DNA from: Gemmatimonadota bacterium
GTDB taxonomy: Bacteria; Latescibacterota; UBA2968; UBA8231
Assembly: GCA_009840005.1 (NCBI GenBank)
Contig: VXOR01000045.1
Location: forward strand, 1 to 45,110
Reading direction: 5' to 3'
Length of the DNA: 45,110 nt
Shown: positions 1 through 8,383 of the stretch, in pieces
Numbering within the stretch: the first letter of the stretch is position 1
Layout: every line of letters begins with the position of its first letter
Notes under the pieces: generated by a model
What the model was told of the DNA's origin: nothing
Databases searched by the model: none
What the model saw: only the letters and a program-made list of their open reading frames with translations
Made by a program: the position numbers and the translations under genes

Positions 1-27
1 CCCTTGATTCGACGAGGCCGATGGCCG

Positions 28-56
28 TAGGGGGCGGTTTCAAACCGCCCCCTACA
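28..56. repeat. Perfect 14-bp inverted repeat (hairpin) downstream of ribB
   Basis: Two 14-base arms, GTAGGGGGCGGTTT and its exact complement, flank a single C. It lies about 20 bases beyond the stop codon of the minus-strand ribB-like gene. No T-run follows on either strand, so it is not a canonical intrinsic terminator. It looks like a dispersed intergenic palindrome that may still protect or end the transcript. Confidence 0.6.
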
Positions 57-73
57 ATGCGTAACATCAGTTC

Positions 74-679
74 CTAATTCCTAAGCACGGCTTGGTGGAG
101 TTGCTCCACGTCGATTAAGCGGCAGCCGAAGCTAGCGGCAAAATCCACGAGTTGCTGGCCCTTGGCCATGGTGCCATCTGCGGTCATCACCTCGGACATG
201 ACAGCCGCCGGAAAAAGATCGGCTTGGCGAGCCAGCTCTACTGCGCCTTCGGTGTGCCCTTGGCGGCTGAGCAAACCCTCCGGGCGAGCGGCCAAGGGAA
301 ATACGTGCCCGGGAATGACAATGTCCGCCGGGCCGGTATCCGGGTCGAGGGCGCGCTGAATGGATGTGGCGCGATCGGCAGCCGAGACGCCGGTTTCAAT
401 CCCCTCGCGCGCGTCAAAGGGCAGGCCGAAGCGCGGGGTCGTCCAATCGGCATTGTGCGGCTCGATCAACCCCACGCCGAGCCGCGCTAGATGAGCCTCG
501 GTCGTGGCCAAGTGCAGCAGCCCGCGCGCCTCTTGCAACATCCGATTTATCTTGGCGGTAGAAACGCGCTCAGCCGCTAAAATTAGGTCGCCCTCGTCTT
601 CGCGCTCCTGCGCATCGACTAAGACCAAAAACTTACCCGCACGAAAATCCGCGATCGCTTCGTCGAGCTGACAAAACAT
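74..679 (-). CDS. ribB: 3,4-dihydroxy-2-butanone 4-phosphate synthase (RibB-like)
   Basis: A 201-residue protein of the RibB family, which converts ribulose 5-phosphate to the four-carbon precursor of riboflavin. The family motif EREDEGD lies at residues 25-31 (acidic metal/phosphate site), followed by EGIETGVSAADR (92-103), PGHVFPL (123-129), and the catalytic-type H142 and E163 in the HTE and SEVM blocks. No GTP cyclohydrolase II domain is attached. Two oddities: the semi-conserved Cys after RGL is replaced (RGLLHLATT), and the segment between RFG and DAREG is about five residues shorter than usual. The ATG directly abuts the TAA of the upstream dehydratase gene (TAAATG), implying translational coupling. 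It could be a diverged enzyme with a related substrate, but synthase is the simplest call. Confidence 0.85.
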   Translation of the reverse strand: MFCQLDEAIADFRAGKFLVLVDAQEREDEGDLILAAERVSTAKINRMLQEARGLLHLATTEAHLARLGVGLIEPHNADWTTPRFGLPFDAREGIETGVSAADRATSIQRALDPDTGPADIVIPGHVFPLAARPEGLLSRQGHTEGAVELARQADLFPAAVMSEVMTADGTMAKGQQLVDFAASFGCRLIDVEQLHQAVLRN

Positions 680-1801
680 TTATTGCACCTGGTGCGCCAT
701 AAGCACCGCTTCGTCGAGTTCAATTCCCAAGCCGGGCGCGTCCGGCACCCGGATATGCCCGTCTATTATGGTTTCTGCCGGACGCACCAACTCGCCGCGC
801 CAATCCACCTCGCCAAACGCATATTCGAGTACCGTGAAGTTGGCAACCGTCGCCGCCAAGTGTACCCCAGCCATCGTCGATACCGGACCGGCCGGGCTGT
901 GGGGCGCAATCGGCATCTGCGCTATTTCGGCCAGCGCGGCAATGCGCCGGCATTCGGTAATGCCGCCGGCGTGTTTGACATCCGGCATCAGCACATCCAC
1001 TGCTCCTTGGGCAATGTAGGGCCAAAAGCCCTCGCGGCCGACGAGCGACTCGCCGCCGGCAATGGTATGGCCCGAGTGCAGCCGCAACTGGCGCAGCGCA
1101 TCGACCTGGTCGCGCGGCACCGGCTCCTCAAACCAGTAAAGATCGAGCGGCCGCACCTTTTCGGCCACCTTAAAAGCCAAGGCCAAGTCAAAGCGCTGAT
1201 GACAATCCACCAGCAGTTCGATTGCGTCGCCAATGACCTCCCGCGTTGCCACCAGCCGCACGATCCCTTTGGCCGCGTCGCGCTCGACCCCACCGCGGTC
1301 CATCCGCCGCCAATGCACCTCGTCAAAGGGCGTACTCTTGACGGCACCAAAGCCGGCATCGACCGCCCGGCGCGCCGCATCGGCAAACCCCTGTGGGCTG
1401 CGGTCGCGGGTGCCGCGATTGAGATTGGCGTACAGGCGCACAGTATCGCGCCGCTTGCCACCCAGCAGACGCCAAACTGGCACTCCGAGTGCCTTGCCAG
1501 CCAAATCCCACAGCGCTTGGTCAACCGCACTCCGCGCCGTAGCCCCGACGCGGCCAGTGTCGCCCGAAAAAATAGCCGATCCCCGCGCCATTCGCTCCCA
1601 CAATACCTCTACTTGGGTCGGGTCCACACCCACCAACCGAGGCCCCAATTGCTCCAGCGCGGCTGCGACCAAGCCGTCGTTGCCGCTCTGGCTTGCTTCG
1701 CCCAGCCCACTCAGCCCGGCGTCGGTGTGAAGTTGGACGAAAATCCAATTGCCTCGGTGCGACGCCGCCACCGAATGTAGTTCCAAATGAGTAATTTTCA
1801 C
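680..1801 (-). CDS. Enolase-superfamily dehydratase (mandelate racemase/galactonate dehydratase type)
   Basis: A 373-residue member of the mandelate racemase/muconate lactonizing group. The N-terminal capping domain spans about residues 1-120. The barrel carries metal ligands D199 (in VDCH), E225 (WFEEP) and E251 (GGES). H201 follows D199 in the DxH arrangement of sugar-acid dehydratases, and the Asp-His dyad is D274/H301 (MPDVKHAGG and APHSPAGP). Such enzymes abstract the proton alpha to a carboxylate and usually dehydrate aldonic acids; the actual acid cannot be told from sequence. It is the first gene of a minus-strand pair with the ribB-like gene. No strong ribosome site is visible before the ATG. 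Confidence 0.85.
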   Translation of the reverse strand: MKITHLELHSVAASHRGNWIFVQLHTDAGLSGLGEASQSGNDGLVAAALEQLGPRLVGVDPTQVEVLWERMARGSAIFSGDTGRVGATARSAVDQALWDLAGKALGVPVWRLLGGKRRDTVRLYANLNRGTRDRSPQGFADAARRAVDAGFGAVKSTPFDEVHWRRMDRGGVERDAAKGIVRLVATREVIGDAIELLVDCHQRFDLALAFKVAEKVRPLDLYWFEEPVPRDQVDALRQLRLHSGHTIAGGESLVGREGFWPYIAQGAVDVLMPDVKHAGGITECRRIAALAEIAQMPIAPHSPAGPVSTMAGVHLAATVANFTVLEYAFGEVDWRGELVRPAETIIDGHIRVPDAPGLGIELDEAVLMAHQVQ

Positions 1802-1920
1802 ATGGTCTCTCCAGCGTAAAACTGCGTCTTCAGAACATAAAGAAGAGCCAACTCATCCGCTACGAGCCACCTCTCCTAGAGGCCGTATTAAAACCGAGGT
1901 GTGCCCCAAGTACCCATTCC

Positions 1921-1962
1921 CCTCCTCTGCGTCCATCTGCGTCCATCTGCGTTCATCTGCGG
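1921..1962. repeat. Tandem decamer repeat GTCCATCTGC
   Basis: Three head-to-tail decamers (two GTCCATCTGC and one GTTCATCTGC), preceded by a partial unit, lie between the divergent dehydratase and rarA genes. Short repeats of this ATCTGCGTYC kind are scattered through intergenic DNA of several environmental phyla. The stretch is open in the rarA frame but lies upstream of its true start and is not thought to be translated. Confidence 0.7.
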
Positions 1963-2030
1963 ATACGCTTCTTAGGGGTTCGCACGGCTCAACTAAGTCG
2001 TTATGTTCTTGGTCCACGCCTTCTTTCCCC

Positions 2031-2036
2031 GGAGGT
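2031..2036 (+). promoter_or_regulatory. Shine-Dalgarno site fixing the rarA start
   Basis: GGAGGT lies six bases before the ATG at 2043. It is the deciding evidence for starting RarA there rather than at an in-frame upstream codon inside the decamer repeat. Confidence 0.75.
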
Positions 2037-2042
2037 AAAAGC

Positions 2043-4292
2043 ATGGATCTGTTCGACGCCGGACTGCGGGATCGCCAAGCCGCGGACCAACCCCTAGCCG
2101 CTCGCCTGCGACCGCGCAATTTAGACGAATACGTCGGCCAAGACCACATTCTCGGGCCGGGCCACTTGCTGCGGCGCGCCATTGAGGCCGATCAACTCTC
2201 CTCGTTGATTTTCTACGGCCCGCCCGGCACGGGCAAAACCACGCTCGCCGCGGTCATCGCCCACACCACCAGCGCCCATTTTATTTCTATCAACGCCGTC
2301 TTAGCCGGGGTCGCCGACATTCGCCAAGCCGTCGATGAAGCCGGCCAGTTGCGCAAGCTGCACAACCGCAAAACCATCCTCTTCATCGACGAGGTCCACC
2401 GCTTCAACAAGGCCCAACAAGACGCGCTCCTGCCCTGGGTCGAAAACGGCACCATCATCCTCATCGGCGCGACCACCGAGAACCCCTACTTCTCGGTCAA
2501 TCGCCCCCTACTCTCGCGCAGCCGCGTTTTTCAACTACAGGGCCTCAGTTCTGCAGCCCTCGCGCATATCGCCCAACAGGCGCTCACCGACGAGCGCGGC
2601 TATGGCCATCTCCGCGTAGCCCTGCACCCCGACGCCCGCGCCCACCTGATCGACGTGGCCAACGGCGACGCCCGCGCCCTGCTCAACGCCCTAGAACTGG
2701 CGGTCGAAACCACCGATCCAGACACCCAAGGACGGATCGTCGTCGACCTAGCAGTAGCCGAGGAGTCCATCCAGCGTCGCGCCCTGCTCTACGACAAGGA
2801 GGGCGACTACCACTTCGACGCCATCAGCGCCTTTATCAAATCCATGCGCGGCTCAGACCCAGACGCCACCCTCTACTGGCTGGCGCGGATGGTGTACGCT
2901 GGCGAAGACCCGCGCTTTCTCTTCCGCCGCATGCTCATCTTCGCCAGCGAGGACATCGGCCTCGCCGACGAGCGCGCCCTCCAAGTAGTAATCGCCGCAG
3001 CTGAATCCTTCGACCGCATCGGCCTGCCCGAGGGGCGCTTCCCGCTGGCCCACGCCGCCTTGTACTTGGCCACCGCGCCCAAGAGCAACTCGACTATGGC
3101 CTTCTTCGACGCACTAGAGGTTGTGGAAAAAGAACGCGAAGGCGAGGTGCCCAATCATCTCAAAGACGCCAGCCGCGACAGCGAGGGCTTTGGCCACGGC
3201 GCTGGCTATCTCTATCCCCACGCCTACCGCGAGCACTGGGTTGCCCAGCAGTACCTGCCCGCAGGTCTGCAAGGCCGCGTCTTCTACCAGCCTTCGGACC
3301 AAGGCCGTGAAAAAGACCTCGGCGACCGCGTCCACCAACGCCGCGAGCTACAGCTCGCCGCCATGCGCGAAGCAGAGTCCGCTCCGGCCGAGATACTGTC
3401 CCTGTCTCCGCCCGACCAAGCGCGCGACCAGTGGCTCAAGCGCGCCAGCGGTGACGTTAGTACCCACCTAGAGCGCACGCGCCAACGCCTCTTCTCCCCA
3501 CTTACACTTGCGCGTCATCACCTCGTCCTCGACTTGGAGGCCGGTACGGGTCTGCTCACTTGGGAAGCCCTGCGGCGCGTGCCCGAAGGCGGCGTCTGGG
3601 CGCACACCAGCGACAAGATCGCAGCCGTAGCCCTGCACGAAATCGCCGACCACCTAGCCGAGGTTGAGCGTCCCCAAGTACTGCAAGGTCCGCTTGCCAC
3701 CCTCGCCGACCAACTCGCCGACCACAATCCCGACATCCTCTTTGACGCCATCGTCGGGCGCAACGCCATCGGAGCGCTAGCGCATAAGGCCGAAGTCATC
3801 GCGGCCCTCTATCGCTACCTCGCCCCACAGGGCCGCGTCAGCTTGGTCGAGACCCTCTCGCGCCGGTCCCAGCGTCTGTACCAGTTACTCGACTTACAGC
3901 AACTCGGAGACCTAAGAGAGCGCCTCGTCGCCGCCGAAGAGGCCATCTACGCCGCGCCCGACAATCCGCGAGTCAACTGGGATGTCGCGGATCTAGAACA
4001 GATGTTCGCGGCTGCGGGCTTCGGCGCAGTGCAGGTGAGGGTGGAAGCGGCCCAGTCGCAGCGCCACATTGAGCCGCGCCATCTCGCGCACTGGTTCAAT
4101 CCCGGCGGCGAGAAACGACACACGTACGCCCACCATCTGACTCAGCATCTCGACGAAAGCGAATTGCGGCAAGTGCGCAGGTTCTTTGAGCAGAACTTAG
4201 CCAACCACACAGTGACTTGGACAACGCCTCAGATATTTGTCGTGGTGGCAGGACGACAAGGGAGCGATGCAGATGCAGCATCCAAGAATTGA
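2043..4292 (+). CDS. rarA: RarA/MgsA AAA+ ATPase fused to a methyltransferase-like domain
   Basis: A 749-residue protein. Residues 1 to about 440 are a RarA (MgsA/WRNIP1-type) clamp-loader-like ATPase that acts at stalled replication forks: Walker A GPPGTGKT at 59-66, Walker B ILFIDE at 112-117, the GATTENP sensor block near 142 and LLSRSRVF near 155. RarA alone is usually about 430-450 residues. The extra roughly 290 residues form a Rossmann-like domain with a motif-I-like [11 protein letters not shown] near 491-502 and a late region typical of class I methyltransferases. The same fusion is known as an uncharacterised architecture in cyanobacteria and some other bacteria. The key acidic residue after the glycine loop is not evident, so catalysis by this half is uncertain. 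Translation is taken from the ATG behind GGAGGT. Confidence 0.9.
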   Translation: MDLFDAGLRDRQAADQPLAARLRPRNLDEYVGQDHILGPGHLLRRAIEADQLSSLIFYGPPGTGKTTLAAVIAHTTSAHFISINAVLAGVADIRQAVDEAGQLRKLHNRKTILFIDEVHRFNKAQQDALLPWVENGTIILIGATTENPYFSVNRPLLSRSRVFQLQGLSSAALAHIAQQALTDERGYGHLRVALHPDARAHLIDVANGDARALLNALELAVETTDPDTQGRIVVDLAVAEESIQRRALLYDKEGDYHFDAISAFIKSMRGSDPDATLYWLARMVYAGEDPRFLFRRMLIFASEDIGLADERALQVVIAAAESFDRIGLPEGRFPLAHAALYLATAPKSNSTMAFFDALEVVEKEREGEVPNHLKDASRDSEGFGHGAGYLYPHAYREHWVAQQYLPAGLQGRVFYQPSDQGREKDLGDRVHQRRELQLAAMREAESAPAEILSLSPPDQARDQWLKRASGDVSTHLERTRQRLFSPLTLARHHLVLDLEAGTGLLTWEALRRVPEGGVWAHTSDKIAAVALHEIADHLAEVERPQVLQGPLATLADQLADHNPDILFDAIVGRNAIGALAHKAEVIAALYRYLAPQGRVSLVETLSRRSQRLYQLLDLQQLGDLRERLVAAEEAIYAAPDNPRVNWDVADLEQMFAAAGFGAVQVRVEAAQSQRHIEPRHLAHWFNPGGEKRHTYAHHLTQHLDESELRQVRRFFEQNLANHTVTWTTPQIFVVVAGRQGSDADAASKN

Positions 4293-4352
4293 TTTATGGC
4301 CTCTCACGGCTTACCTTATCCGCATTCTGCCACCTCTAACCCGCCATAGACC

Positions 4353-5567
4353 ATGATCGCCAAGCGCCTAACCTGCCTGCTTCTATTGAGTCTCAGCGCC
4401 TGTAGCACCACTGAAGAGCAGGTCGTCGAACTCCTAGAGCAGATGGCTGCCAATCCGGTGGATTCGCCGGCCTATCAGCAATCCATTGATGAATTAGCCG
4501 CCATTGGTCGGCCAGCCGCCCGCCAGCTCATCGCCCGCCTCAATCCCGACCTGTACCTCGGCGAGAACTACCGCGAGTTCCGCGACGAACAGGAAAAGCT
4601 CCGCATCGGCTGCGCCCTAGCGCTAGGCCACATCAAGCCTCGTGGAGCCACGGCCGCGCTCAAGGACCGGATCACCACCGCTTACACAGACCGCGAGCGC
4701 ATCGCCTGCCTGTGGGCTATGGGCGAAGTAGGCTACGTCCAAGCGGGCGTGGATGCAGCCAAAGTCCAGCTCGACGACGAGGACCCCATCATCCGCATCC
4801 ACGCGGCCATTGCCCTACTCAAGATGGACGACGAACTCGGCACCAGTGAAATCGAAGCGGCTCTAGCCAGCAGCGACCCGGAGTTGGCCCAAGCCGCCCT
4901 GCAAGGGCTAGAAGAATCCGGCTACTTCGGTGTCCCGCTGCTCGTGGAACTAAGCGGCCGCGCCGGTCCTCACCAAGCCGCGCTGCGCTCGGTAATCGCC
5001 AAGGTCAAAGACCAACTCGTCATTCAGCTAGAGGCCGAGGAGCCAGTCCACCGCCAGCGCGCCGCGCAAGCCCTCGGCTACATCGGCGACGAAGGCGCCG
5101 CGGCCGCCCTAGCCGACCTGCTGGAAGACCCCAGCAATCAGGTGCGCTTTAGCACGGCCGCCGCCTTGGCCACCATGGGGCGCAGCCAAGGCATCGAGTT
5201 TCTCTTTGAGGCCCTGCGCAATACCGACTCCATCCTCCGCGCCAATGCCGTCAAGTTTCTCACCAACGTCCAGCAACAATCCGGCGCAGTTGAAGCGCAA
5301 CTCATAGCCGCCCTCGGCGATGAGGATCCGCTCTCCCGCGCGGGCGCAGCGCAAGTCTTGGGTCAAGCGCGCGTGCAATCCGCCCTCAGCGCCCTGCTAG
5401 CGGCCACTGCGGACGAGGTCGCCGACGTGCGCGCCAATGCAGTCATTGCCCTCGGCCACATCGGCGGCGACCAAAGCCGCGCCCAGCTCGAAAAATTGCG
5501 CCACGACAGCGACGCCACCGTTTCCTACTACGCCGAGTGGGCCTTAGGTCAGCTCGGATCGAGTTGA
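4353..5567 (+). CDS. HEAT-repeat lipoprotein
   Basis: A 404-residue predicted lipoprotein. The N-terminus has a lysine/arginine n-region, a leucine-rich core and a lipobox LSAC with the acylated Cys at 17. The mature part is a run of about 30-residue helical pairs with the HEAT/PBS-lyase signature (for example RIGCALALGHIK, RQRAAQALGYIGDEGA and VRANAVIALGHIGGD), so it is probably a solenoid scaffold for protein binding on the inner or outer membrane. No catalytic motif is visible. It sits 60 bases after rarA and 22 bases before the next gene, on the same strand, so co-transcription is likely. Specific function unknown. Confidence 0.8.
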   Translation: MIAKRLTCLLLLSLSACSTTEEQVVELLEQMAANPVDSPAYQQSIDELAAIGRPAARQLIARLNPDLYLGENYREFRDEQEKLRIGCALALGHIKPRGATAALKDRITTAYTDRERIACLWAMGEVGYVQAGVDAAKVQLDDEDPIIRIHAAIALLKMDDELGTSEIEAALASSDPELAQAALQGLEESGYFGVPLLVELSGRAGPHQAALRSVIAKVKDQLVIQLEAEEPVHRQRAAQALGYIGDEGAAAALADLLEDPSNQVRFSTAAALATMGRSQGIEFLFEALRNTDSILRANAVKFLTNVQQQSGAVEAQLIAALGDEDPLSRAGAAQVLGQARVQSALSALLAATADEVADVRANAVIALGHIGGDQSRAQLEKLRHDSDATVSYYAEWALGQLGSS

Positions 5568-5589
5568 CCCTAACCCCCCCTTTCGCGCC

Positions 5590-6504
5590 ATGCAAAATGC
5601 AATCTGCTTGTTGTTCGTTCTCTTGGCCCTGCCGCCGTTTGCCGCACCCAGCCGCGCCGGCGAAACGCCCGAGACCCTCCTCATCCGCCAAGCCCTCGCC
5701 AACGACATATCCGGGTATCGCCGCGCCGATACCGAACTGGCTCTCAAGGCGTATCATCCGCGCTTCGTCGCCTATGAGGGCCACGCCAACGGCGATCCTC
5801 GCGCCTGGACGATCCTGCACGAAAACCACGATGCGTTCGCCAGCCAGCTAGCCGCAGATCTCAGCGCTCAGCGCTACGAGGTCACGCGCACGGTTCCCTT
5901 TATCGCGGTGCGCACAACCCACGCCATTGCCACCAGTGTGGATTCCGGGCGCGTCGTCGATCGCCAGACCAACGAGTCCGTGCCGGTTGTCGTTCACCGC
6001 TTCTGGACCTTCCTCAAGGAAGAGGACGACTGGCTGGCCACGGGCATGGTCGCGGATTTGGGCGACACGCTCTTGCCCGCAGCGGGCACACCCGCCAACA
6101 GCGAAATCGCCGAGCTGTTGCAGCGCGAAAGCCAAGCGTGGGAAGCCGGCAGCGGCATCCTCGGCTTCTTCGACGCAGACTTCACCGGCTACGAAGCCTT
6201 GGGCGCTTTCAAGCCAGCCTCCTACAAAATCGCCTTCAGCGGCAGCGAGGAACTGGAAAAGTGGCTCGACAAGCGGCTGCCCTACGTGCAGTACGACCTC
6301 GACCGCAAAGTGCTCCACACGGCCATTGGCCCTGCCGGCGAAGAAGCCTTGGCCGTCACGCGCGAAAAAGTGGCCGTCGAGCACGTCAAAGGACCAGCCA
6401 AACACCACAAGGAACGCTACGTGTTCTGGACGCTGAGCCGCCGCTCCGGCTCGTGGAAGATCACCAACATGGTCTTCGATTTGGGGTTGGAACTTTCCGA
6501 CTAA
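5590..6504 (+). CDS. Secreted protein with two NTF2/SnoaL-like domains
   Basis: A 304-residue protein with a likely signal peptide (hydrophobic residues 5-20, cleavage near SRAGE). Two related halves follow, about residues 30-165 and 170-304. Each opens with a helix (LLIRQAL; IAELLQRESQAWEAG), contains a FxAYEG or FTGYEALG strand and ends with a VHRFWTFLKEEDDWLATGM or RYVFWTLSRRSGSWKITNM strand pair. This is the cone-shaped fold of NTF2/SnoaL proteins, which in periplasmic forms usually bind small ligands. No catalytic His/Asp pair can be assigned. It lies three bases before the symporter gene and may serve the same transport system, which is inference. Confidence 0.65.
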   Translation: MQNAICLLFVLLALPPFAAPSRAGETPETLLIRQALANDISGYRRADTELALKAYHPRFVAYEGHANGDPRAWTILHENHDAFASQLAADLSAQRYEVTRTVPFIAVRTTHAIATSVDSGRVVDRQTNESVPVVVHRFWTFLKEEDDWLATGMVADLGDTLLPAAGTPANSEIAELLQRESQAWEAGSGILGFFDADFTGYEALGAFKPASYKIAFSGSEELEKWLDKRLPYVQYDLDRKVLHTAIGPAGEEALAVTREKVAVEHVKGPAKHHKERYVFWTLSRRSGSWKITNMVFDLGLELSD

Positions 6505-6507
6505 CTC

Positions 6508-8382
6508 ATGGAAAAACTGGTCTGGCTACTGCTCTTTACCGTCGGCTACTGGTCGTACTGCATCTTCTGGGGCGTCAAAGGTGCCCGCCGGGCCAAGACG
6601 GCATCGGATTACTTTATCGCCGGCCGCGGCATCGGCCTGTGGGTCTTTGTGCTGGCCGCCACTGCCACCTCCTTTAGCGGCTGGACCTTTGTCGGCCACC
6701 CCGGCACCATCTACAACGTCGGCCTGCCCTACGCCTTTGCCTCCTTCTACGCCATCACGATCCCCTTCACCGGGGTGTTGTTCCTCAAGCGCCAGTGGCT
6801 TTTGGGCCAGCGCTTTGGCTATATCACGCCGGGCGAGATGTTCAGCGACTACTACCGCACGGATGCGATGCGCTTCCTCACCGTTATCGTCGCGCTCGTC
6901 TTCAGCGTGCCCTATCTCGGCATCCAGCTCAAGGCATCGGGCTTGCTGTTCAACCGCCTGACGACCGGCACGCCGCTGGAGGGCAGCTTCATCGGCTCTG
7001 TCGAAGGAGGGGCCATTGTGCTTTCGGTCGTCGTCTTTATCTACGTAGCATCGGGTGGGTTGCGTTCGGTCGCTTACGTGGACTGCGCCCAGTGCATTCT
7101 CTTGGCGCTCGGCATCGTCGTCCTCGGCTTTATTGCCCTCGACTTGGTCGGCGGCTGGACGGCCTTCAAGGGGGGTTTGGTCGGCCTCGCCCAGCAAAAA
7201 CCCGATATGGTCGCCATTCCGACCCGGCCGGAGTCAGACTCTTTGCTAGAGCGCGCTGGCACTATGTTTTTCGACGCCCAAGGCGGCCCTTGGACCGGCC
7301 TGATGATCCTGACCTACATGTTCGCCTTGATGGGCATCCAGTCGGCTCCGGCCTTTTCGATGTGGGCTTTTGCCAACCGCGACCCTCGGCCTTTTCCCTG
7401 GCAACAGGTTTTCGCCTCCTCGCTGGTCATCGGCGGCATCTTATTCTTCTTCACCGCCTTCCAAGGCTTAGGCGTCCGACTGCTCGATATGGAACTGGTC
7501 CCTGGGACTAAACCCCTCGGCCTGCCCGCATCCGACCACTTGGTTCCCTACCTGATCGACACCTTAGCCGGCAGCTTCCCTTTCCTCTTGGGGCTTTTGG
7601 CCGTTTGCGCGCTAGCTGCGATGCAATCGACCGGAGCCGCCTATATGTCCACGGCGAGCGGCATTATCACCCGCGATCTCTACCGCCATTTCTTCAATAA
7701 AGAAGCATCGCATTCGGCCCAAGTCTTTGTCGGTCGCTTGACGGTGGCGATCGTCGTCAGCCTAGCCCTGCTAGTCGGACTAGCTTCCGGCGACCTGCTC
7801 GTCTTGCTGGGAGGATTGGCCGTTTCCTATGGATTCCAGATGTGGCCGGCGCTTTTAGGCATCTGCTACATCCGCTTCTTCACTCCCAAGGCCATCGTCG
7901 CCGGACTCATCGCTGGACTCATCGCCGTTACCTTCACCTATATAACCGAGTTGGGCGGGCTGATCGGCATTGGCCGCTATCCGCTCACACTCCACAGCGC
8001 CGGTTGGGGCATCCTCTTTAACATGGGCACTGTCGTCGTCGTCAGTTTGTTCACCCAGCCCAAGGAAGCCAACCATCTGGCCCACCGCGATCGCTACCAC
8101 CATTTCCTCCAAGAGCACACGGCTCTGCCCGAGGCCAAGAAGAAGTGGAAAACGCCGGTCTGGATTTTGACGATAGTCTGGTTTCTCTGTGCCATCGGCC
8201 CTTTTGCCGTCTTAGGCAATCAGACCGATCCAGCCCAATGGCCGCTGGGCGTCCCCACGCTGTGGATATGGCAGATCGCCTGGTGGATCATCGGCTGTTT
8301 TATGATGTACTTGCTGGCCTTTAAGCTGGAAATGTCCACCGTCCCCACCCGCGAGGTCGAATCCCCGCCGCAAGACGCTTGA
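6508..8382 (+). CDS. Sodium:solute symporter (SSS family)
   Basis: A 624-residue inner-membrane protein of the SSS (sodium/solute symporter) family. It opens with the family's GxxxARRAKTASDYFIAGR segment (residues 24-44) and the ATATSFSGWTFVGHPG stretch of TM2. About 13-14 hydrophobic spans follow, with the AAMQSTGAAYMSTASGIITRDLYR block near residues 370-393 that matches the sodium-site region of the family. Such proteins drive uptake of sugars, amino acids, sialic acid, proline or short carboxylates with sodium; the substrate here is not determinable. It ends two bases before the NhaC-like antiporter, suggesting one sodium-handling operon. Confidence 0.88.
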   Translation: MEKLVWLLLFTVGYWSYCIFWGVKGARRAKTASDYFIAGRGIGLWVFVLAATATSFSGWTFVGHPGTIYNVGLPYAFASFYAITIPFTGVLFLKRQWLLGQRFGYITPGEMFSDYYRTDAMRFLTVIVALVFSVPYLGIQLKASGLLFNRLTTGTPLEGSFIGSVEGGAIVLSVVVFIYVASGGLRSVAYVDCAQCILLALGIVVLGFIALDLVGGWTAFKGGLVGLAQQKPDMVAIPTRPESDSLLERAGTMFFDAQGGPWTGLMILTYMFALMGIQSAPAFSMWAFANRDPRPFPWQQVFASSLVIGGILFFFTAFQGLGVRLLDMELVPGTKPLGLPASDHLVPYLIDTLAGSFPFLLGLLAVCALAAMQSTGAAYMSTASGIITRDLYRHFFNKEASHSAQVFVGRLTVAIVVSLALLVGLASGDLLVLLGGLAVSYGFQMWPALLGICYIRFFTPKAIVAGLIAGLIAVTFTYITELGGLIGIGRYPLTLHSAGWGILFNMGTVVVVSLFTQPKEANHLAHRDRYHHFLQEHTALPEAKKKWKTPVWILTIVWFLCAIGPFAVLGNQTDPAQWPLGVPTLWIWQIAWWIIGCFMMYLLAFKLEMSTVPTREVESPPQDA

Positions 8383-8383
8383 G

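Noticed and set aside
683..1780. Long open frame antisense to the dehydratase gene
   Set aside because: It mirrors a high-GC gene with clear enolase-superfamily motifs on the other strand; its translation has no recognisable domain.
1899..2042. Upstream in-frame extension of RarA
   Set aside because: It translates the decamer repeat, and a strong GGAGGT site precedes the ATG at 2043, where the family's N-terminus begins.
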